Below, one piece after another: positions 8,777 through 17,772 of a stretch of 64,000 nt of DNA. Position 1 is the stretch's first letter. Each line of letters starts with the position of its first letter. Made by a program: the position numbers and the translations under genes. Source of the stretch: Streptomyces echinatus (lineage in GTDB: Bacteria; Actinomycetota; Actinomycetes; Streptomycetales; Streptomycetaceae); contig NZ_JACHJK010000018.1 in assembly GCF_014203595.1 (NCBI RefSeq), positions 62,001 through 126,000 on the forward strand, given 5' to 3'. The notes beneath the pieces were generated by a model that searched no databases, was not told where the DNA came from, and saw nothing but the letters and a program-made list of their open reading frames with translations.

Positions 8777-10743
8777 CGGAAGTGTCCGACAGGCAAGCGC
8801 CGCGCCGCCGTGTGCCCGGGCCCGCGGGGCCTCCCCGGCCGCGGAGCGCCGTCCGGCAGCCCGGGCCCGGTGCCCGGCCGGCCCGCCGCCCGGCCGGATC
8901 CCGGCCCATGCCCCCGCGCCCGCTCCGGCTCGGCAGCCCCCGGCCCCGGCTGCGCCTGGTCGGCCTCGCCCTGACCCTGGTGCTGCTCGTCTTCGTCGTA
9001 CGGCTGCTCCAGGTCCAGGCCGTCGACGCGAGCGCCTACGCGGCCCGGGCCGAGCAGAACCGGTACGTCGTCCACACCCTCGCCGCCGAGCGCGGCGAGA
9101 TCACCGACCGCAACGGCGTCGCCCTCGCCGTCAGCGAGGACGCGTACGACATCACGGCCGACCCGACCATGTTCGGCGTCAAGCAGCTGAAGATCCAGGA
9201 CGGTCCGGAGCGCGCCGCCGCGCTGCTCGCCCCGATCCTCGGCCAGGACCAGGCCGCGCTCCTCAAGAAGCTGCGGCCCGAGAACCGGAACTCCCGCTAC
9301 ACCCGGCTCGCCGCCCGGCAGACCCCCCAGGTCTGGAAGCAGATCAGGGACCTGAAGACCGCGCTCACCAAGAAGGGCGAGACGGACCGGTCCACCGTCA
9401 ACGTGCTGGCCGGGGTCTTCGCCGACCCCAGCAGCCAGCGCGTGTACCCCAACGGCGACCTGGCCGCCGGGATACTGGGCTGGGTCAACGCCGACGGCCA
9501 GGGCGGCGGCGGTGTCGAGCAGCAGCTGAACAAGCAGCTCACCGGGAAGGACGGCAAGCTCCGGTACGCCCAGTCCGGCGGGCGCGAGGTGCCCACGGCC
9601 GGCTCCACCGAGACGCCCGCCGTGCCCGGCTCCGACATCGAGCTGACCATCGACCGCGACATCCAGTGGGCCGCCCAGAACGCGATCAGCGAGCAGGTGA
9701 GGAAGTCCCGGGCGGACCGCGGCTACGTCATCGTCCAGGACACCCGCAGCGGCCAGATCCTGGCCATGGCCAACTCACCCGGCTTCGACCCGAACGACCT
9801 GTCGAAGGCCGACGGCGACGCCATGGGCAACGCGGCCCTCCAGGACGCCTACGAGCCCGGCTCCACCGCGAAGGTGATGTCGATGGCGGCCGTGCTGGAG
9901 CGGAAGGCGGCGACCCCGCTCACCCATGTCGTCGTACCCAACCGGCTGCACCGCGGCGACCGGCTCTTCCAGGACGACATCGACCACGCCACCTGGTACC
10001 TCACCCTCAACGGCGTGCTCGCCAAGTCCAGCAACATCGGCACCATCCTGGCCACCGGCGAGCTCGGCAGGAGCCAGCCCGAGGCCAACAAGGTCCTCCA
10101 CTCCTACCTGCGCAAGTTCGGCATCGGGAGCTACACCGGCCTCGGCTTCCCGGGGGAGACCCCCGGCATCCTCGCGCAGCCGCAGAAGTGGTCCACCTCG
10201 CAGCAGTACACGATCCCTTTCGGCCAGGGCTTCTCCATCAACGCGATGCAGGCCGCCTCCGTGTACTCGACCATCGCCAACGGCGGCGTCCGCGTCGAGC
10301 CGTCCCTGGTGCGCGGCACCAGGGACGCGGACGGGCGCTTCACCCCGGCGCCGAAGCCCCCGCAGACACGGGTCGTCAGCGCGAAGACCGCCAAGAGCGT
10401 CGCCCAGATGCTGGAGTCCGTGGTCGACGACGAGCAGGGCACCGGCATCAAGGCCCGCATCCCGGGGTACCGGGTGGCGGGCAAGACCGGCACGGCCAAC
10501 CGCGTGGATCCGGCCACCGGCCGCTACCGCGGCTACACCTCGTCGTTCGCCGGCTTCGCCCCCGCCGACAACCCGCGGATCACCGTCTACTGCGCCATCC
10601 AGAACGCCACCTCGGGCAGCTACTTCGGCGGCCAGATCTGCGGTCCCATCTACAAGCAGGTGATGGAGTTCGCCCTGAAGACCCTCCAGGTCCCCCCGAC
10701 CGGGGCGAAGCCCGCCAGCCTGCCCGTCGACTACAAGCCCTGA
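8773..10743 (+). CDS. ftsI: Septal penicillin-binding protein FtsI (PBP3-type transpeptidase)
   Basis: A 656-residue class B PBP that cross-links septal peptidoglycan. It has a Pro/Arg-rich cytoplasmic end, a single membrane anchor (about residues 55-77), a dimerisation domain starting AERGEITDRNGVALA, and a transpeptidase domain with the three catalytic motifs: STAK (nucleophile Ser364), SSN (residues 419-421) and KTGTAN (Lys571). It works with the SEDS glycosyltransferase FtsW, encoded downstream. The GTG start overlaps the ftsL stop. In Streptomyces it is needed for sporulation septa more than for vegetative growth. Confidence 0.95.
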   Translation: MTEVSDRQAPRRRVPGPAGPPRPRSAVRQPGPGARPARRPAGSRPMPPRPLRLGSPRPRLRLVGLALTLVLLVFVVRLLQVQAVDASAYAARAEQNRYVVHTLAAERGEITDRNGVALAVSEDAYDITADPTMFGVKQLKIQDGPERAAALLAPILGQDQAALLKKLRPENRNSRYTRLAARQTPQVWKQIRDLKTALTKKGETDRSTVNVLAGVFADPSSQRVYPNGDLAAGILGWVNADGQGGGGVEQQLNKQLTGKDGKLRYAQSGGREVPTAGSTETPAVPGSDIELTIDRDIQWAAQNAISEQVRKSRADRGYVIVQDTRSGQILAMANSPGFDPNDLSKADGDAMGNAALQDAYEPGSTAKVMSMAAVLERKAATPLTHVVVPNRLHRGDRLFQDDIDHATWYLTLNGVLAKSSNIGTILATGELGRSQPEANKVLHSYLRKFGIGSYTGLGFPGETPGILAQPQKWSTSQQYTIPFGQGFSINAMQAASVYSTIANGGVRVEPSLVRGTRDADGRFTPAPKPPQTRVVSAKTAKSVAQMLESVVDDEQGTGIKARIPGYRVAGKTGTANRVDPATGRYRGYTSSFAGFAPADNPRITVYCAIQNATSGSYFGGQICGPIYKQVMEFALKTLQVPPTGAKPASLPVDYKP

Positions 10744-10907
10744 TCAGCCACGGAATCACCAGGAACGAGCTCGTGACAACGATCACCCCCGGCGCCGGGG
10801 ACCACGGGGCCGAGAGCCCCTCACTTCGCCCCGGAGCGGGTACGCCCGGTACGCTCACCGCCGTGCCACACGCTGATCAGTCCCAAACCACCCAGAAGGG
10901 CGCTTCC

Positions 10908-12428
10908 GTGACATATCCGGGACCGCCGCGACCGGTTCAGGTCTCCGCCACACCCCTGGCGGAACTCGCCGATCAGCTGGGTGCCGCCGCTCCGGCCGGC
11001 TCCGCCGAGATCACGGGGATCACCCACGACTCGCGCGCCGTCCGCCCCGGCGACCTGTACGCCGCCCTGCCGGGCGCCCGGCTGCACGGCGCCGACTTCG
11101 TCACCCAGGCCGCCGGCCTCGGCGCGGTCGCCGTGCTCACCGACCCGAGCGGCGCCGAGCGCGCCGCCGCGACCGGCCTGCCCGTCCTGGTCCTGGACGA
11201 CCCGCGCGCGCGGATGGGCGAACTGGCGGCGACGATCTACGGCCACCCCGGCCGGGATCTGCTCCAGATCGGCATCACCGGCACCTCCGGCAAGACCACC
11301 ACCGCCTACCTGGTGGAAGGCGGCCTGCGGACCGCCCGCGCCACCGGTCTCGTCGGCACCGTCGAGATGCGCATCGGCGACGAGCGCATCAAGTCCGAGC
11401 GCACCACCCCCGAAGCCACCGACCTGCAGGCCCTGTTCGCCGTCATGCGCGAGCGCGGCGTCGAGGCGGTCGCCATGGAGGTCTCCAGCCACGCCCTGGT
11501 CCTCGGCCGGGTCGACGGCTGCGTCTTCGACATCGCCGTCTTCACCAACCTCAGCCCGGAACACATGGAGTTCCACTCCGACATGGAGGACTACTTCCGG
11601 GCCAAGGCACAGCTCTTCACGCCGGAACGCAGCAGACTCGGCGTGGTCAACGCCGACGACGAGTACGGCCGCCGGCTCGCCGAGGAGGCGACCGTCCCGG
11701 TCGTCACCTTCTCCGCCGAGGGCCACCCCGACGCCGACTGGCGCGCCGAGGACGTGCAGGTCGGCCCCATGGACTCGACGTTCACCGTCCTCGGCCCGAA
11801 CGGCGAGCGGATCCACGCCAGGTCGCCGATCGCCGGCCCCTTCAACGTGGCGAACACCCTCGCCGCCGTGGTCGCCCTCGCCGCGGCCGGCCTCGACCCG
11901 CAGGCCGCCGCCGACGGCATCGCCGCCGTCCCGGGCGTCCCCGGCCGGCTGGAGCGTGTCGACGCCGGGCAGCCCTACCTCGCGGTCGTCGACTACGCGC
12001 ACAAGACCGACGCGGTCGAGTCCGTGCTCAAGGCACTGCGCAAGGTCACCAAGGGCCGGCTGCACGTCGTCCTGGGCTGCGGCGGCGACCGCGACCAGAC
12101 CAAGCGCGCCCCGATGGGCGCCGCCGCGGCCCGGCTGTCCGACACGGCCGTACTGACCTCCGACAACCCCCGCTCCGAAGACCCCCTGGCGATCCTCGCG
12201 AGCATGCTCAAGGGCGCGGCCTCGGTGCCCGCGCACGAGCGCGGCGAGGTGCTCCTCTTCGAGGACCGGGCCGCCGCCATCGCCGCCGCCGTGGGCCGCG
12301 CCCAGGCCGGGGACACCGTGCTGGTGGCGGGCAAGGGCCACGAGCAGGGCCAGGACATCGCCGGCGTGGTCCGTCCCTTCGACGACCGCCAGGTGCTTCG
12401 CGAAGCTATCCAGAAGACCCAGGGATGA
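10908..12428 (+). CDS. murE: UDP-MurNAc-tripeptide synthetase MurE
   Basis: A 506-residue Mur ligase that adds diaminopimelate (LL-DAP in Streptomyces) to UDP-MurNAc-L-Ala-D-Glu in the cytoplasm. ATP-binding loop GITGTSGKTTTAYLV, the Mur ligase central motif EVSSHALVLGRVDG, and DNPRSEDP, which is the signature of DAP-adding enzymes. I start at GTG 10908 (VTYPGPPRPV), preceded by AGAAGGG. Two further in-frame GTGs lie upstream: 10863, and 10773, which has its own AGGA site and would add 45 residues rich in Pro/Gly. Gap to ftsI is 164 bases and could hold an internal promoter (a TACGCT box near 10848). Confidence 0.93.
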   Translation: MTYPGPPRPVQVSATPLAELADQLGAAAPAGSAEITGITHDSRAVRPGDLYAALPGARLHGADFVTQAAGLGAVAVLTDPSGAERAAATGLPVLVLDDPRARMGELAATIYGHPGRDLLQIGITGTSGKTTTAYLVEGGLRTARATGLVGTVEMRIGDERIKSERTTPEATDLQALFAVMRERGVEAVAMEVSSHALVLGRVDGCVFDIAVFTNLSPEHMEFHSDMEDYFRAKAQLFTPERSRLGVVNADDEYGRRLAEEATVPVVTFSAEGHPDADWRAEDVQVGPMDSTFTVLGPNGERIHARSPIAGPFNVANTLAAVVALAAAGLDPQAAADGIAAVPGVPGRLERVDAGQPYLAVVDYAHKTDAVESVLKALRKVTKGRLHVVLGCGGDRDQTKRAPMGAAAARLSDTAVLTSDNPRSEDPLAILASMLKGAASVPAHERGEVLLFEDRAAAIAAAVGRAQAGDTVLVAGKGHEQGQDIAGVVRPFDDRQVLREAIQKTQG

Positions 12429-12432
12429 ACTT

Positions 12433-13848
12433 GTGATCGCCCTCTCTCTCGCCGAGATCGCAGCAGTCGTCGGCGGGCAGACGCACGACATACCGGATCC
12501 GTCCACGCAGGTGACGGGACCGGTCGTCCGGGACTCCCGCGAGGTGGTGCCGGGCAGCCTGTTCGCCGCTTTCGTCGGCGCGCGCGTGGACGGCCACGAC
12601 TACGCACCGCAGGTCGTCGAGGCCGGCGCGGTCGCCGTGCTGGCCTCCCGGCCGGTCGGTGTCCCCGCCATCGTGGTGGACGACGTCCAGACCGCCCTCG
12701 GCGCTCTGGCCCGGCACGTCGTACGCCGGCTCGGCGCGACCCTCGTCGCCCTGACCGGCTCGGCCGGCAAGACCAGCACCAAGGACCTCATCGCCCAGGT
12801 GCTCCGGCACAAGGCGCCGACGGTGTTCACGCCCGGCTCGCTCAACAACGAGATCGGCCTGCCGCTGACCGCCCTGTCCGCCACCGAGGAGACGCGCTTC
12901 CTCGTGCTGGAGATGGGCGCCCGCGGCATCTGCCACATCCGCTACCTCACCGAGCTGACCCCGCCGCGGATCGGCCTCGTCCTCAACGTCGGCACCGCCC
13001 ACATCGGCGAGTTCGGCGGACGCGAGCAGATCGCCCAGGCGAAGGGCGAACTCGTCGAGGCGCTGCCCTCCGCGCAGGACGGCGGTGCGGCGATCCTCAA
13101 CGCCGACGACCCGCTGGTCCGGGCCATGGCCTCCCGTACCAAGGCGAAGGTGGTCCTTTTCGGAGAGTCGGCCGAAGCGGACGTACGCGCCGAGAACGTG
13201 CGACTCACGGACAGCGGACAGCCCTCCTTCAGGCTTCACACACCCTCCGGTGCAAGCGATGTGACCATGCGCCTGTACGGTGAGCACCACGTGTCGAACG
13301 CGCTCGCCGCGGCCGCCGTCGCCCATGAGCTGGGCATGTCCGCGGAAGAGATCGCCCTGGCGCTCTCCGAGGCGGGCACCCTCTCCCGGTGGCGCATGGA
13401 GGTCACCGAGCGCCCGGACGGCGTGACCATCGTCAACGACGCCTACAACGCCAACCCCGAGTCCATGCGGGCCGCCCTCAAGGCGCTCGCGGCCATGGGC
13501 AAGGGGCGCCGCACGTGGGCGGTGCTCGGCAAGATGGCCGAGCTGGGGGACGAGGCGCTCGCCGAGCACGACGCCGTCGGACGGCTCGCCGTCCGGCTCA
13601 ACGTCAGCAAGCTCGTCGCCGTCGGGGGGGTTGAGGCCTCCTGGCTGCAACTGGGCGCATATAACGAGGGTTCGTGGGGTGAGGAGTCGGTGCACGTGTC
13701 CGACGCACAGGCGGCGATCGACCTGTTGCGCAGCGAGTTGCGCCCGGGGGACGTCGTACTCGTGAAGGCGTCCCGTTCGGTGGGGCTGGAGAGCGTCGGC
13801 CAGGCGCTCGTCGAGGCCGGTACCGGGCGTGGGGTTGATGCCCGATGA
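12433..13848 (+). CDS. murF: UDP-MurNAc-pentapeptide synthetase MurF
   Basis: A 471-residue Mur ligase that adds D-Ala-D-Ala, the last step of nucleotide precursor synthesis. P-loop LTGSAGKTSTKDLIAQVL, the EMGARGICHI region, and the family motif NDAYNANPESMRAAL near residue 335. The GTG at 12433 follows murE by four bases. A three-codon frame ATG AAC TTG TGA (12425-12436) overlaps both the murE stop and this start. Its own stop overlaps mraY. Length is normal. Confidence 0.95.
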   Translation: MIALSLAEIAAVVGGQTHDIPDPSTQVTGPVVRDSREVVPGSLFAAFVGARVDGHDYAPQVVEAGAVAVLASRPVGVPAIVVDDVQTALGALARHVVRRLGATLVALTGSAGKTSTKDLIAQVLRHKAPTVFTPGSLNNEIGLPLTALSATEETRFLVLEMGARGICHIRYLTELTPPRIGLVLNVGTAHIGEFGGREQIAQAKGELVEALPSAQDGGAAILNADDPLVRAMASRTKAKVVLFGESAEADVRAENVRLTDSGQPSFRLHTPSGASDVTMRLYGEHHVSNALAAAAVAHELGMSAEEIALALSEAGTLSRWRMEVTERPDGVTIVNDAYNANPESMRAALKALAAMGKGRRTWAVLGKMAELGDEALAEHDAVGRLAVRLNVSKLVAVGGVEASWLQLGAYNEGSWGEESVHVSDAQAAIDLLRSELRPGDVVLVKASRSVGLESVGQALVEAGTGRGVDAR

Positions 13849-14918
13849 TGAAGCAGATCCTGTTCTCGGGTGTCATCGGCCTCTTCCTGACACTGATCGG
13901 CACCCCGCTGCTGATCAAGCTGCTCGCCCGCAAGGGCTACGGCCAGTACATCCGTGACGACGGCCCCCGGGAACACGCCAGCAAGCGCGGTACGCCCACC
14001 ATGGGTGGTATCGCCTTCATCCTGGCGACGATCGTCGCGTACTTCCTGTCCAAGGTGATCACCGGTCAGACGCCGACGTACTCGGGCGTCCTGGTCCTCG
14101 GCCTGATGTTCGGCATGGGCCTGGTCGGCTTCCTCGACGACTACATCAAGATCGTCAAGCGGCGTTCGCTGGGTCTGCGGGCCAAGGCCAAGATGGCCGG
14201 CCAGCTGATCGTCGGCATCGCCTTCGCCGTGCTGTCCCTGCAGTTCTCCGACGCGCGCGGCAATACCCCGGCGTCCACGAAGCTGTCGTTCATCACCGAC
14301 TTCGGCTGGTCGATCGGCCCGGTGCTGTTCGTGGTCTGGGCGCTGTTCATGATCCTCGCGATGTCGAACGGCGTGAACCTGACCGACGGTCTGGACGGTC
14401 TCGCCACCGGAGCCTCGGTCCTCGTCTTCGGCGCCTACACGTTCATCGGCGTCTGGCAGTTCCAGGAGTCCTGCGCCAACGCGCAGACCCTCACCAACCC
14501 GGGTGCCTGCTACGAGGTGCGCGACCCGCTGGACCTCGCCGTGGTCGCCTCCGCGCTGATGGGCGCCTGCCTCGGCTTCCTGTGGTGGAACACCTCGCCG
14601 GCGAAGATCTTCATGGGTGACACCGGTTCGCTCGCGCTCGGCGGTGTCCTCACGGGCCTGGCCATCCTCTCCCGCACGGAGCTGCTGGTGGCCATCATGG
14701 GCGGCCTGTTCGTCCTCATCACCATGTCGGTCGTCATCCAGGTCGGCTCGTTCCGGCTCACCGGCAAGCGCGTCTTCCGGATGGCACCGCTCCAGCACCA
14801 CTTCGAACTCAAGGGCTGGTCCGAGGTCCTGGTGGTGGTCCGCTTCTGGATCATCCAGGGCATCTGTGTGATCGTCGGACTGGGCCTCTTCTACGCGGGA
14901 TGGGCAGCGGACAAGTGA
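13845..14918 (+). CDS. mraY: Phospho-MurNAc-pentapeptide transferase MraY
   Basis: A 357-residue polytopic membrane enzyme (about ten helices) that moves phospho-MurNAc-pentapeptide to undecaprenyl phosphate, giving lipid I. Active-site loops are visible: LVGFLDDYIKIVKRRSLGL, NLTDGLDGLA, FMGDTGSLALGG and the histidine loop PLQHHFELKGW. The ATG at 13845 overlaps the murF stop. It is directly followed by murD with an overlap. Confidence 0.96.
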   Translation: MMKQILFSGVIGLFLTLIGTPLLIKLLARKGYGQYIRDDGPREHASKRGTPTMGGIAFILATIVAYFLSKVITGQTPTYSGVLVLGLMFGMGLVGFLDDYIKIVKRRSLGLRAKAKMAGQLIVGIAFAVLSLQFSDARGNTPASTKLSFITDFGWSIGPVLFVVWALFMILAMSNGVNLTDGLDGLATGASVLVFGAYTFIGVWQFQESCANAQTLTNPGACYEVRDPLDLAVVASALMGACLGFLWWNTSPAKIFMGDTGSLALGGVLTGLAILSRTELLVAIMGGLFVLITMSVVIQVGSFRLTGKRVFRMAPLQHHFELKGWSEVLVVVRFWIIQGICVIVGLGLFYAGWAADK

Positions 14919-16336
14919 CCTCCTCCTCGGAGCTCTTCGACTTCCAGGGCAAGCACGTCACCGTCGCCGGGCTCGGTGTCTCCGGCGTCCCGGCGGCGAA
15001 GGTGCTGCACGCGCGCGGGGCCGCCGTCACGGTCGTCAACGACGGTGACGACGCACGCGCGCGCGAGCAGGCCGCCGAACTCCGGGCGCTCGGCATCACC
15101 GTGCGCCTGGGGGACGGGGCGACCCTGCCGGAGGGCACCGAGCTGATCGTCACCGCGCCCGGCTGGCAGCCCGACAAGCCGCTGTTCCTGGCGGCCCGGG
15201 AGGCGGGCGTGCCGGTCTGGGGCGACGTGGAGCTTGCCTGGCGGCTGCGCGGGCCCGACGCGGCCCCCTGGCTGGCCGTGACGGGCACCAACGGCAAGAC
15301 CACGACCGTCCAGATGCTCGCCTCGATCCTGACGGCCGCGGGCCTGCGCACGGCCGCCGTCGGCAACATCGGCGTCTCCCTGCTGGACGCGGTCCTCGGC
15401 GAGGAGCGGTACGACGTCCTCGCCGTCGAGCTGTCCAGCTACCAGCTCCACTGGGCGCCCTCCCTGCGGGCGCACTCGGCGGTGGTCCTCAATCTCGCGC
15501 CGGACCACCTGGACTGGCACGGCTCCATGGAGGCGTACGCGCGCGACAAGGGCCGCATCTACGAGGGCAACAAGGTCGCCTGCGTCTACAACGTCGCCGA
15601 CGAGGCCACCGAGGACCTCGTGCGCGAGGCCGACGTCGAAGAGAGCTGCCGGGCCGTCGGGTTCACCCTGGGCACGCCCGGCCCCTCCCAACTCGGTGTG
15701 GTCGACGGCATCCTGGTCGACCGCGCCTTCGTGGAGAACCGGCAGAAGAACGCGCAGGAGCTGGCCGAGGTCTCCGACGTCAATCCGCCGGCCCCGCACA
15801 ACATCGCCAACGCCCTTGCGGCGGCGGCCCTCGCGCGCGCCTTCGGGGTGCCGGCCTCCGCCGTACGGGACGGTCTGCGGGCCTTCCGCCCGGACGCCCA
15901 CCGCATCGCGCACGTGGCCGACATCGACGGGGTCGCGTACGTGGACGACTCCAAGGCGACCAACACCCACGCCGCGGAGGCCTCCTTGGCGGCATATGAA
16001 CCGATTGTATGGATTGCGGGTGGCCTGGCGAAGGGCGCGGCCTTCGACGAGCTGGTCGCCAGGTCGGCGAAGCGGCTCCGCGGTGCGGTCCTGATCGGTG
16101 CCGATCGGGCCCTGATCCGCGAGGCCCTCGCGCGACACGCCCCGGAAGTACCCGTGGTCGACCTCGACCGGACCGACACTGGGGCGATGCTTCAGGCGGT
16201 GACGGAGGCGAAGCGGCTGGCTCGGCCCGGCGACACGGTGCTGCTGGCCCCGGCCTGTGCCTCCATGGACATGTTCACCAACTACAACCAGCGCGGTGAC
16301 GCGTTCGCGGCGGCGGTCCGCGAGCTCGGAGCCTGA
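14900..16336 (+). CDS. murD: UDP-MurNAc-L-alanine:D-glutamate ligase MurD
   Basis: A 478-residue Mur ligase that adds D-Glu. An N-terminal Rossmann segment (HVTVAGLGVSGVPAAKVL) binds UDP, followed by the P-loop VTGTNGKTTTVQMLASIL, the ELSSYQLHW motif and the C-terminal YVDDSKATNTHAAEASL. Two starts are possible: ATG at 14900, inside the end of mraY, or GTG at 14915, which overlaps the mraY stop as GTGA. I list the first because, from memory, the S. coelicolor protein begins MGSGQVTSSS. Either way it is translationally coupled to mraY. Confidence 0.94.
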   Translation: MGSGQVTSSSELFDFQGKHVTVAGLGVSGVPAAKVLHARGAAVTVVNDGDDARAREQAAELRALGITVRLGDGATLPEGTELIVTAPGWQPDKPLFLAAREAGVPVWGDVELAWRLRGPDAAPWLAVTGTNGKTTTVQMLASILTAAGLRTAAVGNIGVSLLDAVLGEERYDVLAVELSSYQLHWAPSLRAHSAVVLNLAPDHLDWHGSMEAYARDKGRIYEGNKVACVYNVADEATEDLVREADVEESCRAVGFTLGTPGPSQLGVVDGILVDRAFVENRQKNAQELAEVSDVNPPAPHNIANALAAAALARAFGVPASAVRDGLRAFRPDAHRIAHVADIDGVAYVDDSKATNTHAAEASLAAYEPIVWIAGGLAKGAAFDELVARSAKRLRGAVLIGADRALIREALARHAPEVPVVDLDRTDTGAMLQAVTEAKRLARPGDTVLLAPACASMDMFTNYNQRGDAFAAAVRELGA

Positions 16337-16404
16337 CCCCGGCCGCCTGCCGGGCGGATCTTGGGAGGGACGCGTGGGACGGTCGACGTTCAGTGGAGGC
16401 GCCG

Positions 16405-17766
16405 ATGCCCGGTAGCCGTACCGGCCGCCCGCCCGTACAGCGGGCGTCCCGCCGTCCCGCCGTCGCCCGGACCCCGCGCGACAACCCGGTGCGGCGGTTC
16501 TACACGCGCGCCCGCAAGGCCTGGGACCGGCCCCTGACGGCCTACTACCTGATCCTCGGCGGCAGCGTGCTGATCATCGTGCTGGGGCTGGTGATGGTCT
16601 ACTCGGCCTCCCAGATCACCGCGCTCCAGCTGTCGCTGCCCGGGTCGTACTTCTTCCGCAAGCAGGCCCTCGCCGCGCTCATCGGCGGCGCACTGCTGCT
16701 GGTCGCCTCCCGTATGCCGGTGAAGCTGCACCGGGCGCTGGCCTACCCGATCCTGGCCGGTGCCGTCTTCCTGATGGTCCTGGTGCAGGTGCCCGGGATA
16801 GGGATGGCGGTCAACGGCAACCAGAACTGGATCTCCCTCGGCGGCTCCTTCCAGATCCAGCCCAGCGAGTTCGGCAAGCTCGCCCTGGTGCTGTGGGGCG
16901 CGGACCTGATCGCCCGCAAGCAGGAGCGGAAGCTGCTGGCCCAGTGGAAGCACATGCTGGTGCCGCTGGTCCCGGTCGCCTTCCTGCTGCTCGGGCTGAT
17001 CATGCTCGGCGGCGACATGGGAACCGCGATCATTCTCACAGCGATCCTCTTCGGCCTGCTGTGGCTCGCGGGGGCGCCGACCCGGCTGTTCGCCGGCGTG
17101 CTCTCGGTCGCCGCCCTGATCGGCGTGCTCCTGATCAAGACCAGCCCCAACCGGATGGCCCGGCTCTCCTGCATCGGCGCCACCGAGCCCAAGACGGGCG
17201 TCGCCGACTGCTGGCAGGCCGTGCACGGCATCTACGCGCTGGCCTCGGGCGGACTCTTCGGCTCCGGGCTCGGCGCGAGTGTGGAAAAATGGGGTCAACT
17301 GCCCGAGGCCCACACCGACTTCATCTTCGCCGTGACCGGTGAGGAACTGGGCCTGGCGGGGACGCTGTCGGTGCTCGCCCTGTTCGCGGCTCTAGGCTAT
17401 GCGGGTATCCGCGTGGCCGGACGCACGGAGGACCCCTTCGTGAGGTACGCCGCGGGAGGCGTGACCACCTGGATCACCGCCCAGGCGGTGATCAACATCG
17501 GTGCGGTGCTCGGTCTGCTGCCGATCGCCGGCGTCCCCCTCCCGCTGTTCTCCTACGGAGGGTCCGCCCTGCTGCCGACCATGTTCGCCATCGGGCTGCT
17601 GATCGCCTTCGCGCGCGACGAGCCCGCTGCGCGGGCAGCGCTTGCGATGCGGCAACCTCGCTTTGGTAAAAAGCGGGCGGGAGGCTCCGGTGCCGAGCGG
17701 GGGCCTCGGAGATGGAACACGATGCGACGGCGTGCCTCGGCGGCGCGTTCGTCCGGAGAGCGGTGA
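16405..17766 (+). CDS. ftsW: SEDS-family septal glycosyltransferase FtsW
   Basis: A 453-residue protein with about ten membrane helices that polymerises lipid II glycan at the septum in partnership with FtsI. SEDS signatures: MVYSASQ in the first helix, the NWISLGGSFQIQPSEFGKLA loop, GEELGLAG and PLPLFSYGGSALL near the end. A basic tail extends into the cytoplasm. I start at ATG 16405 because GGAGG lies six bases upstream; GTG 16393 is in frame but would overlap that ribosome site. A 13-codon frame from GTG 16374, preceded by GGGAGGG, ends at TAG 16413-16415 across this start and may couple it to murD. Confidence 0.93.
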   Translation: MPGSRTGRPPVQRASRRPAVARTPRDNPVRRFYTRARKAWDRPLTAYYLILGGSVLIIVLGLVMVYSASQITALQLSLPGSYFFRKQALAALIGGALLLVASRMPVKLHRALAYPILAGAVFLMVLVQVPGIGMAVNGNQNWISLGGSFQIQPSEFGKLALVLWGADLIARKQERKLLAQWKHMLVPLVPVAFLLLGLIMLGGDMGTAIILTAILFGLLWLAGAPTRLFAGVLSVAALIGVLLIKTSPNRMARLSCIGATEPKTGVADCWQAVHGIYALASGGLFGSGLGASVEKWGQLPEAHTDFIFAVTGEELGLAGTLSVLALFAALGYAGIRVAGRTEDPFVRYAAGGVTTWITAQAVINIGAVLGLLPIAGVPLPLFSYGGSALLPTMFAIGLLIAFARDEPAARAALAMRQPRFGKKRAGGSGAERGPRRWNTMRRRASAARSSGER

Positions 17767-17772
17767 ATTTCG

